A stretch of 64,000 bases of DNA from Pseudomonadota bacterium (GCA_021325365.1 JAJPHF010000039.1:20569-84568); one strand, 5' to 3'; shown: positions 41,916 through 51,154, counted from the first letter of the stretch. Notes: generated by a model from the letters alone, not told the origin. Made by a program: numbers and translations.

Positions 41916-42220
41916 TCCCGCCGGCAGAGCAGCCGGCCAGGCGAGTATAGCAGCGCGTAGGCGCGGCTTGCCGTCCCGCGCGGCTACACCGGCCGTGCCG
42001 CCACATGGCGCGCGCGGCGGGCCCGACAGCGCCCGACGGCGAAGGCCGCGATCGCGGCCCCGAGGATGGCGGCGTGCCGCCCAAGCTCCGGGAGGCCGCG
42101 CGCCAGCGACGGCCCGCGCCCACCGCCGGGCCGGGCCGCGACGTTCGGTGCCCCGCCTCGATTCGCCGGACGCGCCGTGGCTGCGCCGCCATCGACCGCC
42201 GCGGGGGCGACCGCATCGAC

Positions 42221-42379
42221 CGGCCCCGTATCAAGCTTGCGTACGACTTCCAGCTGCGCGTCCGTCAAGCGGTCGGCGCCGGCCGCCGCGCCGCAGCGGA
42301 GGGTGGCCGGCTCGAACTGGCAGGCGCGCGGATCGTCGATCAGCCCGTCCATCATGCCGTCGAGGCCGTCGCAGGCAAC
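42221..42379 (-). pseudogene. Tannase/feruloyl-esterase-like gene fragment
   Basis: The minus-strand frame reads VACDGLDGMMDGLIDDPRAC, then QFEPATLRC and LTDAQLEVVRKLDTGP, matching the internal tannase/feruloyl esterase block (family ACDxxDGxxDGxxxDPxxC, CLTxxQxxTVRxIYxGP). It runs out of similarity on both sides: upstream it collides with the divergent MmgE/PrpD gene, and downstream the frame continues into unrelated Ala/Arg-rich sequence. It is best read as a decayed remnant. The rest of the gap 41916-42398 holds no other recognisable gene. Confidence 0.6.
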
Positions 42380-42398
42380 AGTGAAGTGGGAGAGGGCG

Positions 42399-43784
42399 AT
42401 GGAACGGAAGGTGGACGCGCCCCTTGTCGAGCAGTTTGCCCAGTGGGTGCAGGCGTTCGATGCCGAGGCGCTGGCGCCCGATACCGCGCGTCAAGCGAAA
42501 CTGCTCCTCCTGGATTCGCTGGGCTGCGCGCTCGCCGCGCTGCCGGAAGAGACCGCCCGGAGCACGCTGCGCGTGGTCGACGCGCTGGGAGGCACGCCCG
42601 AATGCACGGTCGTCGGGACGCCGCGGCGCACGTGCGCGCCGGGCGCCGTGCTCGCCAACGGCGCGCTGATCCGCCTCCTCGACTCGAATGATCTCTACTG
42701 GGGCCCGCGGTTCGGGGGCCATCCCAGCGACAATCTGGCGGTGGCCCTCGCCCTGGCCGAGCGCCAGGGCAGCACGGGCCGCGAGCTGCTGGCGGCTATC
42801 GTCCTCGGCTACGAGCTGTACGGCCGCATCCAGGACCTGGCCGACGCCGCCGGCGACTGGGACCATACCACGGCGTCGGCGCTGGTGGCGCCCGCCATCG
42901 TCAGCCGGCTGCTGCGGCTCGACCCGCGGCGCACGGCGCACGCGCTGGCGCTCGGCGTCGCTCACGGCAACGCGCTGGCGGTGATTCGGACCGGCCAGTT
43001 GTCGGCCGCGAAGCCGGTGGCCAACGCGATCGTCGCCCACACCAGCACGCTGGCCGCCCTGCTGGCAGCCGAGGGCCTCACCGGCCCCCTCCAGGTGCTG
43101 GAGGGCCCGCATGGCTGGGCGCAAACGGTGCTGCCGGACGCAGACCTCACGGCTCTCGCAGCGCCCATGGGCCACCGCGCGCGTATCCTGGACGTGAGCA
43201 TCAAAGCCTATCCGTGTATCGGCACGGCCCAGGCGGCAGTGGCGGCCGCCATCCAGGCGCGGGGCCTACTGCCGGACGTGCTCGCCGAGGTGGAGCGGAT
43301 CGAGCTGCGGATGGCCGACATACCCTTCGTCCGCGGCCAGATCGCCGACCGCGCGCGCCGCGAGCCGCGCAGTCGCGAGACCGCCGACCACAGCTTCTAC
43401 TACCTCGTGGCGATCGCCCTGCTCGACGGCGCGCTGACGCCGCACCAGTTCGAGGAGGGGCGCTGGCTCGAGCCGTCGGTGCGCGCACTGATGGAGCGCA
43501 TCAGCATCGAGGCGGACCCCGCCCTGAACGCCTATACCCCCGCGAGCTTCCCCTGCACGCTCACGCTGGTGACGCGGGATGGGTCGCGTCGCGTGATCGA
43601 GATGCCCTACGCGCCGGGCCACCCCCGCCATCCCATGAGCCAGGCCGAGGTCGAGGCCAAGTTCCACGCCAGCGCGGAGGCGGCCCTGCCCGAGCCCCAG
43701 CGGATGGCCGTCGTCCAGCGGGTCCAAGCGCTCGAGGAGCTGGCGTCGGTGCGCGAGCCGAGGCCCATGCGATGGGCCTCCTGA
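42399..43784 (+). CDS. MmgE/PrpD family protein
   Basis: A 461-residue protein of the 2-methylcitrate dehydratase / cis-aconitate decarboxylase superfamily. Family marks: LLLDSLGCALAAL near the N-terminus, GTPRRTCAPGAVLANGALIRLLDSNDLYWG (family DxxD), GGHPSDNLAVALALAE, HGNALAV, SIKAYPCIGTAQAAV and EVEAKF in the C-terminal part. It probably dehydrates a hydroxy-di- or tricarboxylic acid. GGGAGAGGGCG lies directly before ATG 42399. It heads a coupled unit with the truncated crotonase and the enolase-superfamily gene (overlaps of 13 and 8 bp). The specific acid is unknown. Confidence 0.87.
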   Translation: MERKVDAPLVEQFAQWVQAFDAEALAPDTARQAKLLLLDSLGCALAALPEETARSTLRVVDALGGTPECTVVGTPRRTCAPGAVLANGALIRLLDSNDLYWGPRFGGHPSDNLAVALALAERQGSTGRELLAAIVLGYELYGRIQDLADAAGDWDHTTASALVAPAIVSRLLRLDPRRTAHALALGVAHGNALAVIRTGQLSAAKPVANAIVAHTSTLAALLAAEGLTGPLQVLEGPHGWAQTVLPDADLTALAAPMGHRARILDVSIKAYPCIGTAQAAVAAAIQARGLLPDVLAEVERIELRMADIPFVRGQIADRARREPRSRETADHSFYYLVAIALLDGALTPHQFEEGRWLEPSVRALMERISIEADPALNAYTPASFPCTLTLVTRDGSRRVIEMPYAPGHPRHPMSQAEVEAKFHASAEAALPEPQRMAVVQRVQALEELASVREPRPMRWAS

Positions 43785-44425
43785 CCTACCTGGCGGAGCC
43801 AGAGCAGGTGCTGCCCGAGGCGCTACGGATGGCCGAGACGCTGGCCCAGCGAGACCCCGCCGCCGTGGCGGGCGTTCTCCAGTTAGCGGCGAGCAGCAAG
43901 ACGCTGAGCGCCGAGCAGCTGTTGGTCGCCGCGGCGGCGTACCATGGCGCGGCCCACGCGCCAGCCGCCACGCCGCCGCCACTCGCCCGAAAGGAGGGCT
44001 CCCCGATCAACTTCAAGCTGTTCCCTGGCGGCAGCGTCTCGAAGGCCCTCGCCAACCTGTTTCGCCCGCGCGACGCCCTGCTGTACGCCCTCACCGGCCG
44101 ACCGTTCGACGGCAAGGAGGCCGCGCGCATCGGCTTCGTGAACTACTCGGTACCAGGAGCGGAGCTGCGCGACAACGTGCTGGGCCTGGCGCGCGAGATC
44201 GCGGCCAAGGACCCGCTGGCCACCCGGGCGACCAAGGAGGCGTACCGCCACTCGCTCGACATGGGCTGGGAGGCGGCGATGAACTACGCCTTCGCCAAGG
44301 AGCGCGAGCTGACCCTGCTCCAGCAGGGGGCCTGGCGCGAGGAGGGCATCGGGGACTTCCTGCAGAAGAAGTTCCGCCCCGGGCTGGAGAGCCACGAGCG
44401 CGCGGTGGAGCGGGGCGGTGGCTGA
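43772..44425 (+). CDS. Truncated crotonase-family protein (hydratase/lyase C-terminal half)
   Basis: A 217-residue protein. Residues 75-215 match the C-terminal half of feruloyl/p-hydroxycinnamoyl-CoA hydratase-lyases: PGGSVSKALANLFRPRDALLYALTG, ARIGFVNYSVPGAELRDNV and KKFRPGLESHERA. The N-terminal half, which forms the CoA pocket and oxyanion hole, is missing. Residues 1-60 (EQVLPEALRMAETLAQRDP) look like the C-terminal piece of another crotonase, so the gene seems a fusion of two fragments. The ATG overlaps the MmgE/PrpD stop by 13 bp and its end overlaps the next gene by 8 bp. It is probably not a working hydratase. Confidence 0.65.
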   Translation: MGLLTYLAEPEQVLPEALRMAETLAQRDPAAVAGVLQLAASSKTLSAEQLLVAAAAYHGAAHAPAATPPPLARKEGSPINFKLFPGGSVSKALANLFRPRDALLYALTGRPFDGKEAARIGFVNYSVPGAELRDNVLGLAREIAAKDPLATRATKEAYRHSLDMGWEAAMNYAFAKERELTLLQQGAWREEGIGDFLQKKFRPGLESHERAVERGGG

Positions 44426-45584
44426 GCGCCCGGCAGCAACTTACACCGCTCGTGGCCTCACGCTACGGATCGTCGCCCTGACCACCTGGCGGGTGCGCAT
44501 GGCGCGCGCCAGTGCGTACACCACGGCGCGCATCAGCCGCAGCACCGGCGTCGAGGCCACGCTGCTGGGCCTGGAGCACGAGGATGGCACCGTAGGCTAC
44601 GGCTACGCGCCGGGCATGGTGCTGCTGGGCGAGACGGCCGCCACCACGCAGGTGCTGCTGCACGACGTGGTGGCGCCCCTGCTGCTCGGCCAGCCGCTCC
44701 CGAGCGCCCGCGCGTTCGGCCCGCGCCTCGCCAGCGCGCTTGGCCTCGCGCACCAGGTGAAGTTCGCCGTCGACGAGGCCCTCCTCGATCGGCAGGGCAA
44801 GCTGCCAGGCGTGCCCGCGCACGTGCTGCTCGGCGGGCTCGTGCGGCGCGAGGTGCCGGTAATGCGCCTGGTCGGCATCCAGCCGCCCGCCGAGACGGCG
44901 CGCGCGGTCGCGGCGCTAGCCGAGCGCGGCCACCAGTATGCCAAGCTCAAGGTGGGGCTCGACGTGGAGCGAGACGTGGCCGCGGTCCGCGAGGCCCCCG
45001 CGGCGGTCGGCCCGCGGTTCCAGCTCCTGGTGGACGCCAACGATGGCTTCACGCCCAAAGCGGCCATTGCCTTCGTGCGCCGCATCGAGGAGTACGGCGT
45101 GTACCTCGTGGAGCAGGCCGTGCGCGCGGACGACGTGAGCGGCATGGCGCAGATGCGTCAGGCCATCGCCCCGGAGCTGATGGCGGACGAGGGTGTTCTG
45201 ACCGCGGCCGACGCCCGGCACTGGATCGAGGCGGGCGCCGCCGACGCGATCAGCGTGAAGCTGTGGAAGCAGGGGAGCCTGGCCGAGAGCGAGCGGATCG
45301 CGGCGCTCTGCGCGACGGCCAACGCGCGCTGCCACATCGGCGCCACCGCGAGCAGCCGCCTGCTCGAGGCGGCGCAAGCGGCGTTCGCGGCGTGTCAGCC
45401 CGAGATCACCGACGGCGCGGAGATCGCCGAGTTCGAAGACCTTCAGGGCGATCCGGCCCACGGCATCGACGTAACTGATGGCACGATCCGCGTCTCCGAT
45501 GCTCCCGGCCTCGGCGTGGAGATCGACGCCACCGGCCTTGCGCTGACCGGGCGCACCGCGCTGGAGCCGGGCGGCGCCCGGTGA
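44418..45584 (+). CDS. Enolase-superfamily enzyme (mandelate racemase/muconate lactonizing)
   Basis: A 388-residue (alpha/beta)8-barrel enzyme. The capping domain is residues 15-145; the barrel carries the catalytic YAKLKVG (Lys176 and Lys178), metal ligands in VDANDGF, VEQAVR and MADEGVL, and the KLWKQG region. This layout is that of muconate cycloisomerases and dipeptide epimerase-like members; the substrate cannot be assigned. It starts at GTG 44418, overlapping the truncated crotonase by 8 bp. The N-terminal 14 residues have no family match. With MmgE/PrpD upstream it may handle a hydroxy-acid or lactone from aromatic or sugar-acid catabolism; this is inference. Confidence 0.85.
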   Translation: MAERPAATYTARGLTLRIVALTTWRVRMARASAYTTARISRSTGVEATLLGLEHEDGTVGYGYAPGMVLLGETAATTQVLLHDVVAPLLLGQPLPSARAFGPRLASALGLAHQVKFAVDEALLDRQGKLPGVPAHVLLGGLVRREVPVMRLVGIQPPAETARAVAALAERGHQYAKLKVGLDVERDVAAVREAPAAVGPRFQLLVDANDGFTPKAAIAFVRRIEEYGVYLVEQAVRADDVSGMAQMRQAIAPELMADEGVLTAADARHWIEAGAADAISVKLWKQGSLAESERIAALCATANARCHIGATASSRLLEAAQAAFAACQPEITDGAEIAEFEDLQGDPAHGIDVTDGTIRVSDAPGLGVEIDATGLALTGRTALEPGGAR

Positions 45585-45705
45585 GCAGCGGGCGGCACAC
45601 ACCGCCGGGCAGGTGCCCGCTCACGAACTGCGCGCGGTTGGCTTTCGACGACCATCGTCGGGGCGCTGCTCCCCGCAGCCGAGGGAGTGAAGAGCTGCGT
45701 AGATC

Positions 45706-46707
45706 TCACAGCCAGCCGCGCCGCCAGAACCAGAGCCACATCCCCACCGGGCACACTACCATGAGCGCCAGCGTGCCCACGAAGAGCACCGGCTGCTGCA
45801 CCGGCAAGAAGGGAAAGTTCATGCCGAAGAACCCGGTGAGGAAGGTGATCGGCAGGAACAGCACGGTAAACAGGGTGAGCACCTTCACGATCTCGTTGAC
45901 CCGGTTCGACGCGACCGCGAGGTTGACGTTGATCACCCCGTCCATGCGATCGCGCAAGGTGCTTACCAGCTCGCTCGCGTGCGCCATGTCGCTATACGCT
46001 TCCCGCAAGTACCCGCGCGCCTCCTCGTAGTCCTCGGCGCGGCCTTCCCGCGCCAGCTTGTCCAGCGCCTCGGCTTGCGGCCGCAGGATCCGCCCCAGCT
46101 CCAGCAAGGCGCGCCGGATAGCGATCGTCGCCTGCTGCTCGGCCGCCAGGTGTTGGCTGAGCACGGAGTTCTCCATCGTTTCAATCGTATCGCCCAGGCA
46201 GGAGAGCACCGCGAGGTACCCAGAGATCAGGATCTCGATCACCCGATAGAACAAGCAGGCGGCGCCGCTGGCCAGCGCATCAGGGGCCTCGTGGAGCTGC
46301 GCCCATATGCCGTCGCTCGGCACCTGGGCGCTTTGATGGTAGGTTACCAGGAAATTCTTTCCTAGGATCAGGTCCAGCGCATACGTGGTGAGTTGCTGGG
46401 TCTGGGGATCGAACGCCACGTCCCCAACCACCATGCTGGGTCCGATTACCAGGCTGTGTACTACGGTGTAGATATGGCTGCCTAGGTCATTACCCCTGGG
46501 CGGCGAGCCCGTTTGCACGAGCCGCCGGACAATGGCGGGATGGAGCGCAAACGTCTGGGTAAGCAACGCTTGCACTTGGTCAGCCGGTTCGGCCACAATA
46601 TCGACCCACAACAGCCCCGCGGGATCCTTGAGGGCGTTCGCCCATCCCTCGGCCGTGAGCGTCTCGGTGGTCTGGCCCTGGCTATCGCGGTAGATACTCC
46701 GGATCAT
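45706..46707 (-). CDS. CorA-family magnesium/cobalt transporter
   Basis: A 333-residue divalent cation channel. The cytoplasmic N-terminal domain spans residues 1-265, with long helices (EALDKLAREGRAEDYEEARG; DMAHASELVSTLRDRMDGVINV). Two C-terminal membrane segments follow: VLTLFTVLFLPITFLTGFFGMNFPF, with the GMN selectivity motif, and FVGTLALMVVCPVGMWLWFW. Both are typical of CorA/MIT. ATG 46707 begins the family-like IRSIYRDSQG; an upstream in-frame ATG at 46827 adds 40 Arg/Gly-rich residues that are unlikely. Mg2+ is the usual ion. It stands alone. Confidence 0.93.
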   Translation of the reverse strand: MIRSIYRDSQGQTTETLTAEGWANALKDPAGLLWVDIVAEPADQVQALLTQTFALHPAIVRRLVQTGSPPRGNDLGSHIYTVVHSLVIGPSMVVGDVAFDPQTQQLTTYALDLILGKNFLVTYHQSAQVPSDGIWAQLHEAPDALASGAACLFYRVIEILISGYLAVLSCLGDTIETMENSVLSQHLAAEQQATIAIRRALLELGRILRPQAEALDKLAREGRAEDYEEARGYLREAYSDMAHASELVSTLRDRMDGVINVNLAVASNRVNEIVKVLTLFTVLFLPITFLTGFFGMNFPFLPVQQPVLFVGTLALMVVCPVGMWLWFWRRGWL

Positions 46708-47320
46708 TGCGCGCTCTGTGCGGTGCCCGCCCGCGCCTGTTCGACTATCGTCGGAGGCAGTGCGACCTGGTGTCCGTCCACCGTTGCGATCCCGGCGCGG
46801 TCGTCTTCCAAAGACACCCGGCCCCATGTTAGTCGATGCCGGGCTGGGCTCGCACAGATCTATCGGCGTTGCAGATCGACCATACCAAACCGCGCCGCCA
46901 CATCCGAGCCCTTCGCGCTCGTGTTACCGGTGGTGAAGGCGAAGGCCGGCACCCGCGTCCGGCACGTGCGGATGGGCCTAGAACGTGCGACCGCCGTCTG
47001 TCGCGGCCGGAGTCACAGGGACATCCGTGCTCAGCTTCAGAGACGCCGATGAGCCGCGAGTCCCGCGTGCGGGGCCGCGTCGCGCGGTCGCTAGACCGCC
47101 ACGGCTGCCGTGCGCCATACTAACTTCAAGTAACCAAGCGCTCAGCACCCGGCCAGGGATGATGTGCATGTCTGGCTGCGCCACCCATACACCCTAACCG
47201 GGGACGGCAGCGCAGGTCGCCGCGTCGGCCCTGATGTGCGGAACTCGCGCATCGGGTATAACTGCGGCACGCAGACGCGGGGCGCACGGGCGGCTGAAGC
47301 CGCGACGAGGAGAGCGAGCG
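46708..47320. other. Long divergent intergenic region
   Basis: 613 bp between corA (-) and the MFS gene (+). Open frames on both strands lack Shine-Dalgarno sequences and look like GC-rich noise. A TATAAC at 47257-47262 may be a -10 for the MFS gene, without a -35. No repeat or RNA gene was recognised. Confidence 0.35.
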
Positions 47321-48655
47321 ATGGCGACGATAGCGCGCAAAGGCGCGGCACAAGCGTCGGGGGCCAGCGGCGCGGCGTGGCGGGCGCTCTTCGTGGCCTG
47401 GCTCGGCTGGATGTTCGACGGCTACGAGACGTATGCGCTCGTCCTGGTGGCCGGCGTCGCCATGCGCGATCTCCTGCCCGCCGACCAGCTCGCGCAGGCC
47501 CCCGTCTACATCGGCGGGCTGCTCGCCGCCACGCTCGTCGGCTGGGCGACGGGCGGCGTGCTCGCCGGCATCCTCGCCGACTACCTCGGCCGCAAGCGCA
47601 CGCTGATGCTCTCGATCCTGTGCTACGCGGTATTCACCGGCCTGACCGCCTTCTCGCAGGCGTATTGGATGCTGCTGGTCTTCCGCTTCCTGACGGGACT
47701 GGGCTTGGGCGCCGAGTGGGGGCCGGGCACGGCGATCGTCGCCGAGCAGTGGGCGCCCGCGGTGCGGGGCCGCGCGGCGGGGATGCTGAACACCGCCTTC
47801 GGCTTCGGCTTCCTCCTCGCGTCGGGGCTGTGGCTGGTCGTCGGGCCCATGGGCCCGGCATCGTGGCGCCTGATGTTCCTGTTCGGCATCGCGCCGGCGC
47901 TGGTGCTGCTCTACATCCGGCGCGGGATCGAGAACCCCGAGGTCTGGGTCGCGGCCGACGCCCGCCGCCGCGCCGCCCGTGAGCGCGCGGCCCGCGGCGA
48001 GGCGCTGCAGGCCGAGGACCGCGGGCTGCTGCAGTTCACGATGTTCCACGTCTTCGCCGCGCCCGAGCTGCGGCGCCGGCTGGTCCTGCTGCTGCTCATG
48101 TCGCTCGCCAGCGTGGTAGGTTGGTGGGCCACTTCGACGTGGATCCCGCCGTTCGCGGCCCAGCTCGCCGGCCAGCGCGGCGAGGACCCCCAGCACGCGG
48201 CCGCGGTCACGGGACTGATCTACAACGTGGGCGGCATTCTGGGCTACGCCGCATTTGGCTTCCTGGCCGACGCCATCGGCCGCAAGAAGTCGATCTTCCT
48301 TTACTATCTGGGCGCCGTGCTGATCGTCTGGGGGCTGTTCCTGTTCGTGCGCGATCCGGGGCTGTTCCTGGTGGCGGCCGCGGTCAACGGCTTCTTCACG
48401 TCAGGGCAGTTCTCCTGGATGCCCACCTACCTGCCCGAGGTGTTCCCGACGGCGGTGCGCGGCTCGGCCATCTCGCTGGTGTTCGACAGCTCGCGCTACC
48501 TGGCAGCGGCGGGACCGCTGATTGCGGGCTGGCTAATCGCCAACCTGGGCGGCATCAGCAGCGCGGCGGCGATCCTCGGTACGATCTACCTGCTTGGCCT
48601 GGTCGTCGTCCCGTTCGCCGCGCCCGAGACCAAGGGCCAGCCGCTGCCCGCGTAG
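47321..48655 (+). CDS. MFS transporter, sugar/aromatic-acid proton symporter type
   Basis: A 444-residue major facilitator with about twelve membrane segments. The start LGWMFDGYETYAL resembles the WxFDxYD block of aromatic-acid:H+ and metabolite:H+ symporters (MhpT/ShiA type). Motif A, ILADYLGRKRTLMLS, is between segments 2 and 3, and it repeats as GFLADAIGRKKSIFLY in the second half. WMPTYLPEVFPTAVRGSAISLVF is also typical of this branch. GAGGAGAG lies six bases before ATG 47321. Substrate unknown; the nearby catabolic cluster (42.4-45.6 kb) makes an organic acid plausible. Confidence 0.87.
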   Translation: MATIARKGAAQASGASGAAWRALFVAWLGWMFDGYETYALVLVAGVAMRDLLPADQLAQAPVYIGGLLAATLVGWATGGVLAGILADYLGRKRTLMLSILCYAVFTGLTAFSQAYWMLLVFRFLTGLGLGAEWGPGTAIVAEQWAPAVRGRAAGMLNTAFGFGFLLASGLWLVVGPMGPASWRLMFLFGIAPALVLLYIRRGIENPEVWVAADARRRAARERAARGEALQAEDRGLLQFTMFHVFAAPELRRRLVLLLLMSLASVVGWWATSTWIPPFAAQLAGQRGEDPQHAAAVTGLIYNVGGILGYAAFGFLADAIGRKKSIFLYYLGAVLIVWGLFLFVRDPGLFLVAAAVNGFFTSGQFSWMPTYLPEVFPTAVRGSAISLVFDSSRYLAAAGPLIAGWLIANLGGISSAAAILGTIYLLGLVVVPFAAPETKGQPLPA

Positions 48656-48714
48656 CGCCGCCGCGGCACCCAAGGAGCGCTCCAATTCTTAACGCGCTTG
48701 CGACGCGCCCCGTA

Positions 48715-48743
48715 TTGCCACGCTCTTGCCGTCCGCCTATACT
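48715..48743 (+). promoter_or_regulatory. Near-consensus sigma-70 promoter
   Basis: TTGCCA (48715-48720), a 17-bp spacer and TATACT (48738-48743), 70 bp before the membrane-protein start at 48813. Confidence 0.7.
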
Positions 48744-48812
48744 GGTGCCGGCATGCTAATACGGCCCCGGTGAATGGCAGCCGTGGCGTGCGAGGCAGCT
48801 AGGGGTGGCAAG

Positions 48813-49454
48813 ATGTCGGTGTCGACGAAAGCGTTCTCTATCGGCGAGGCCCTCAGCTTCGGGTGGGAGACGACGAAGAGCAACTTCCCGTACTTCGTGG
48901 GCCTACTGGTGATCGCGGCGCTGGTCGACGGCGTGCCGCAGTTCATCGGGAACCGGTCTGGTTCTCAGAGCGCTGCCGCGCTGATGAACCTGGTCGGCTT
49001 CCTACTGAACCTGTTCATCAGCATCGGAATCACCAAGATCTCCCTGGAGTTCTGCGACCGTCGGAGCCCTGGTCTGGCCGACCTGTTCTCGGGCGGGCCG
49101 GTATACCTCAGCTACCTACTAGCCTCGATCCTCTTCAGCCTGATGGTGGGGATCGGCCTGGTCTTCTTCGTCGTGCCGGGAATCGTGCTGGCCATCGTCT
49201 TCCAGTTCTTCTCCTACGTGATCGTCGACCGAGGGCTGGGGCCCATGGCGGCGCTGAGCCGCAGCGCGGCCATCACGAAAGGCGTGCGCTGGAACCTCTT
49301 CGGTCTCGCGCTCGTGCTGGTCGGCCTCAATCTCCTCGGCCTTCTCGCCCTCGTCGTCGGCTTGTTCGTCACCGTCCCGATCACGATAGTGGCGATCGCT
49401 TACGTGTACCGCAAGCTGGACGCGCAGACCGGCGCAGTGCCAGTCTTGGCGTGA
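48813..49454 (+). CDS. Integral membrane protein, DUF975-like
   Basis: A 213-residue protein with five or six membrane segments. SIGEALSFGWETTKSNFPYFVGLLVI at the N-terminus and YVIVDRGLGPMAALSRSAAITKGVRWNLF in the middle match small membrane proteins of the DUF975 / glycerophosphoryl-diesterase membrane-domain kind. The role is unknown. AGGGG lies eight bases before ATG 48813; an in-frame ATG at 48774 would add 13 residues. Transcribed from the promoter at 48715. The next gene also encodes a small membrane protein. Confidence 0.72.
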   Translation: MSVSTKAFSIGEALSFGWETTKSNFPYFVGLLVIAALVDGVPQFIGNRSGSQSAAALMNLVGFLLNLFISIGITKISLEFCDRRSPGLADLFSGGPVYLSYLLASILFSLMVGIGLVFFVVPGIVLAIVFQFFSYVIVDRGLGPMAALSRSAAITKGVRWNLFGLALVLVGLNLLGLLALVVGLFVTVPITIVAIAYVYRKLDAQTGAVPVLA

Positions 49455-49548
49455 CGGGGGCGGCTGGGTCTTCTGTCGGGTTGACCCCAACCACCGAGCA
49501 GCCGTTTCAGTAATCGGGCTGGAGGCCCAGAGCGCGCGTTAGGAGTCG

Positions 49549-49959
49549 ATGATGACGGTCGCGATGGTGGCACTGGCCCAGCAGCAGTCTAGCGGCACGA
49601 GTTCCGCCTGGTCGCTGCTCTCCCTGCTCATCGCCATCCTGTTCATCGCCGCGCAGTGGGTAATCTTCACGAAAGCGGGGCGCCCCGGCTGGGCCGCGAT
49701 CATCCCGGTCTACAACACGCTCCAGATGATCTGGATGGTCGGCCGGCCTTGGTGGTGGCTGCTGCTCTTGCTGATCCCGCTCCTGAACATCATCATCGGG
49801 ATCATCCTGCTCAACGACCTGTCGACCTCCTTCGGACACGGCATTGGCTTCACGCTCGGCCTCATCTTCCTGGCGCCGATCTTCTTCCTGATCCTGGCCT
49901 TCGGCAGCTCGCAGTATCGCGGCCCCGCCGCGCAGAGCGTCGCGTTCGCCGCGGGCTAA
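49549..49959 (+). CDS. Small membrane protein, DUF5684-like
   Basis: A 136-residue protein with four membrane segments. The centre AGRPGWAAIIPVYNTLQMIWMVGRPWWW is the hallmark of DUF5684 membrane proteins, sometimes annotated as signal-peptidase-like, although no catalytic motif is present. Starts at ATG 49549 (ATG ATG). It follows the DUF975-like gene by 94 bp on the same strand and may share the transcript. Function unknown. Confidence 0.78.
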   Translation: MMTVAMVALAQQQSSGTSSAWSLLSLLIAILFIAAQWVIFTKAGRPGWAAIIPVYNTLQMIWMVGRPWWWLLLLLIPLLNIIIGIILLNDLSTSFGHGIGFTLGLIFLAPIFFLILAFGSSQYRGPAAQSVAFAAG

Positions 49960-50033
49960 GCGAGGCTTGCGACCAGCAGTCGCGGCGTGAGGGGCGGCGG
50001 CGCCTCAGGCAGCAGCCCGACCGGTAACGGCGG

Positions 50034-50396
50034 TCAGGCGAGCCCGGCCGCTCGATTGAGGCGGTCTGCGGTGCGGTAGGAATCGACCATTCCGTAGACC
50101 CAGAGGATCGGGGTCGTGATGAAACCTATCAGCGCGAACATAAGCAATATCGAGATGACGTATGCGATCAGCAATACCACGCCTTTGCCAATCTGGCCAT
50201 TGTAGATCTGTCCAAGGCCACACCAGAAGAAGGACAGGACAGCGGCCAAGCCGGCGCTCTTGCCGGACTTCACAACCATGACCTGGGGAGAGGCAGGCGC
50301 GATGCCGGCTGGACCTGACTGCCCAAGCGAAGCGCCACAGCTTGGGCAACTCCCGGTCGCTCCGGCCGCTTGGGCGCCGCAGACTGAACAGAACAT
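50034..50396 (-). CDS. Zinc-ribbon and TM2-like membrane protein
   Basis: A 120-residue protein. The N-terminus is a zinc ribbon (MFCSVCG, then GSCPSCGASLG). A linker leads to a TM2-like pair of hydrophobic segments (SAGLAAVLSFFWCGLGQIYNGQIGKGVVLLIAYVI, then LLMFALIGFITTPILWVYGMVDSYRTA), with the Gly-x-Gly-x-x-Tyr turn of TM2 domains. Function unknown; such proteins often sit with secretion or envelope genes. GGGGAGGAAT lies shortly before ATG 50396. It stands alone, convergent to the DUF5684-like gene. Confidence 0.82.
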   Translation of the reverse strand: MFCSVCGAQAAGATGSCPSCGASLGQSGPAGIAPASPQVMVVKSGKSAGLAAVLSFFWCGLGQIYNGQIGKGVVLLIAYVISILLMFALIGFITTPILWVYGMVDSYRTADRLNRAAGLA

Positions 50397-50557
50397 GGTA
50401 ATTCCTCCCCTATGAAGCACTCTTCTCCAGTTAGAGAGTCGGCCAACTGACGGTACTCTTCCAGGCCTTGCAGCAGATCGGCCCAGGTTGGGGGTCAGGG
50501 TTCCGGTCCAGCCCGAACGTGGACTAAGCGTTTGATCGCACGCTCCGGTGTTGGTCG

Positions 50558-51154
50558 CTAGCAGCCAGGCGCTTCGGGCTCCTCGACCGCTGATAGGGAG
50601 GGGGTGGCGGCCCGGTGGAGGGCGGGGCCAGTGAGGCGGTGGGGGCGCCAGTCGTCGAGCGGCGCGGCGGCGAAGCGGGCGTAGAAGTCGAGGGCCAACT
50701 GGTTCCAGGTGAGCACCTGCCACTCCATGCGGCCGCAGCCGCGCTGCACGGCCTCTCGGGCGCAGGCACGGAACAGCGCGCTACCCGCCCCGTGGCGGCG
50801 GGCCTCGGGCAGCACGAATAGGTCTTCGAGGTAGAGGGTGGGCAGCGCCAGGAACGTCGAGTAGGTCTCGAAGTAGAGCGCGTACCCGACCACCCGGCCC
50901 CCTAGCTCGGCGAGCAGGGCTTGGAAGCGCGGCGGCGCGGCCGTGGCGTCGCGGGCCAAGCGCGCGCGGGCGGCGGCGTCGGGGCGCGGCAGGTGCTCGT
51001 AATCGGCCAGCGCGTCGATGAGCGCGAGCAGCGCCGGCAGGTCGCCCGGCGCGAGCGGCCGCACCCACACCTCCGACTCGGCCTCGCTCCCGCCGGCGAT
51101 CGACGGCGGGCGGTGCCGGGCATCGGCAGGAAGCGGCGGCACACTATTCGCCAT
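50558..51154 (-). CDS. GNAT-family N-acetyltransferase
   Basis: A 198-residue acetyltransferase. The GNAT fold is visible from VRPLAPGDLPALLALIDALADY through VVGYALYFETYSTFLALPTLYLEDLFVLPEARRHGAGSALF (motif A acetyl-CoA loop, family QxxGxG/A) to WQVLTWNQLALDFYARFAAAPL. This is the spermidine/diamine (SSAT)-like branch, so a polyamine or amino-compound substrate is plausible. The ATG overlaps the end of the Crp-family regulator gene by 11 bp, so it is translated with it. The regulator may control it. Confidence 0.83.
   Translation of the reverse strand: MANSVPPLPADARHRPPSIAGGSEAESEVWVRPLAPGDLPALLALIDALADYEHLPRPDAAARARLARDATAAPPRFQALLAELGGRVVGYALYFETYSTFLALPTLYLEDLFVLPEARRHGAGSALFRACAREAVQRGCGRMEWQVLTWNQLALDFYARFAAAPLDDWRPHRLTGPALHRAATPSLSAVEEPEAPGC

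Noticed and set aside
41984..42355. Complete 123-residue gene on the minus strand
   Set aside because: Only the first 45 residues match tannase; the rest is Ala/Arg-rich without a match. Treated as a gene fragment.
46513..47052. Plus-strand open frame over the corA start region
   Set aside because: Largely antisense to corA, Arg-rich, no ribosome site.
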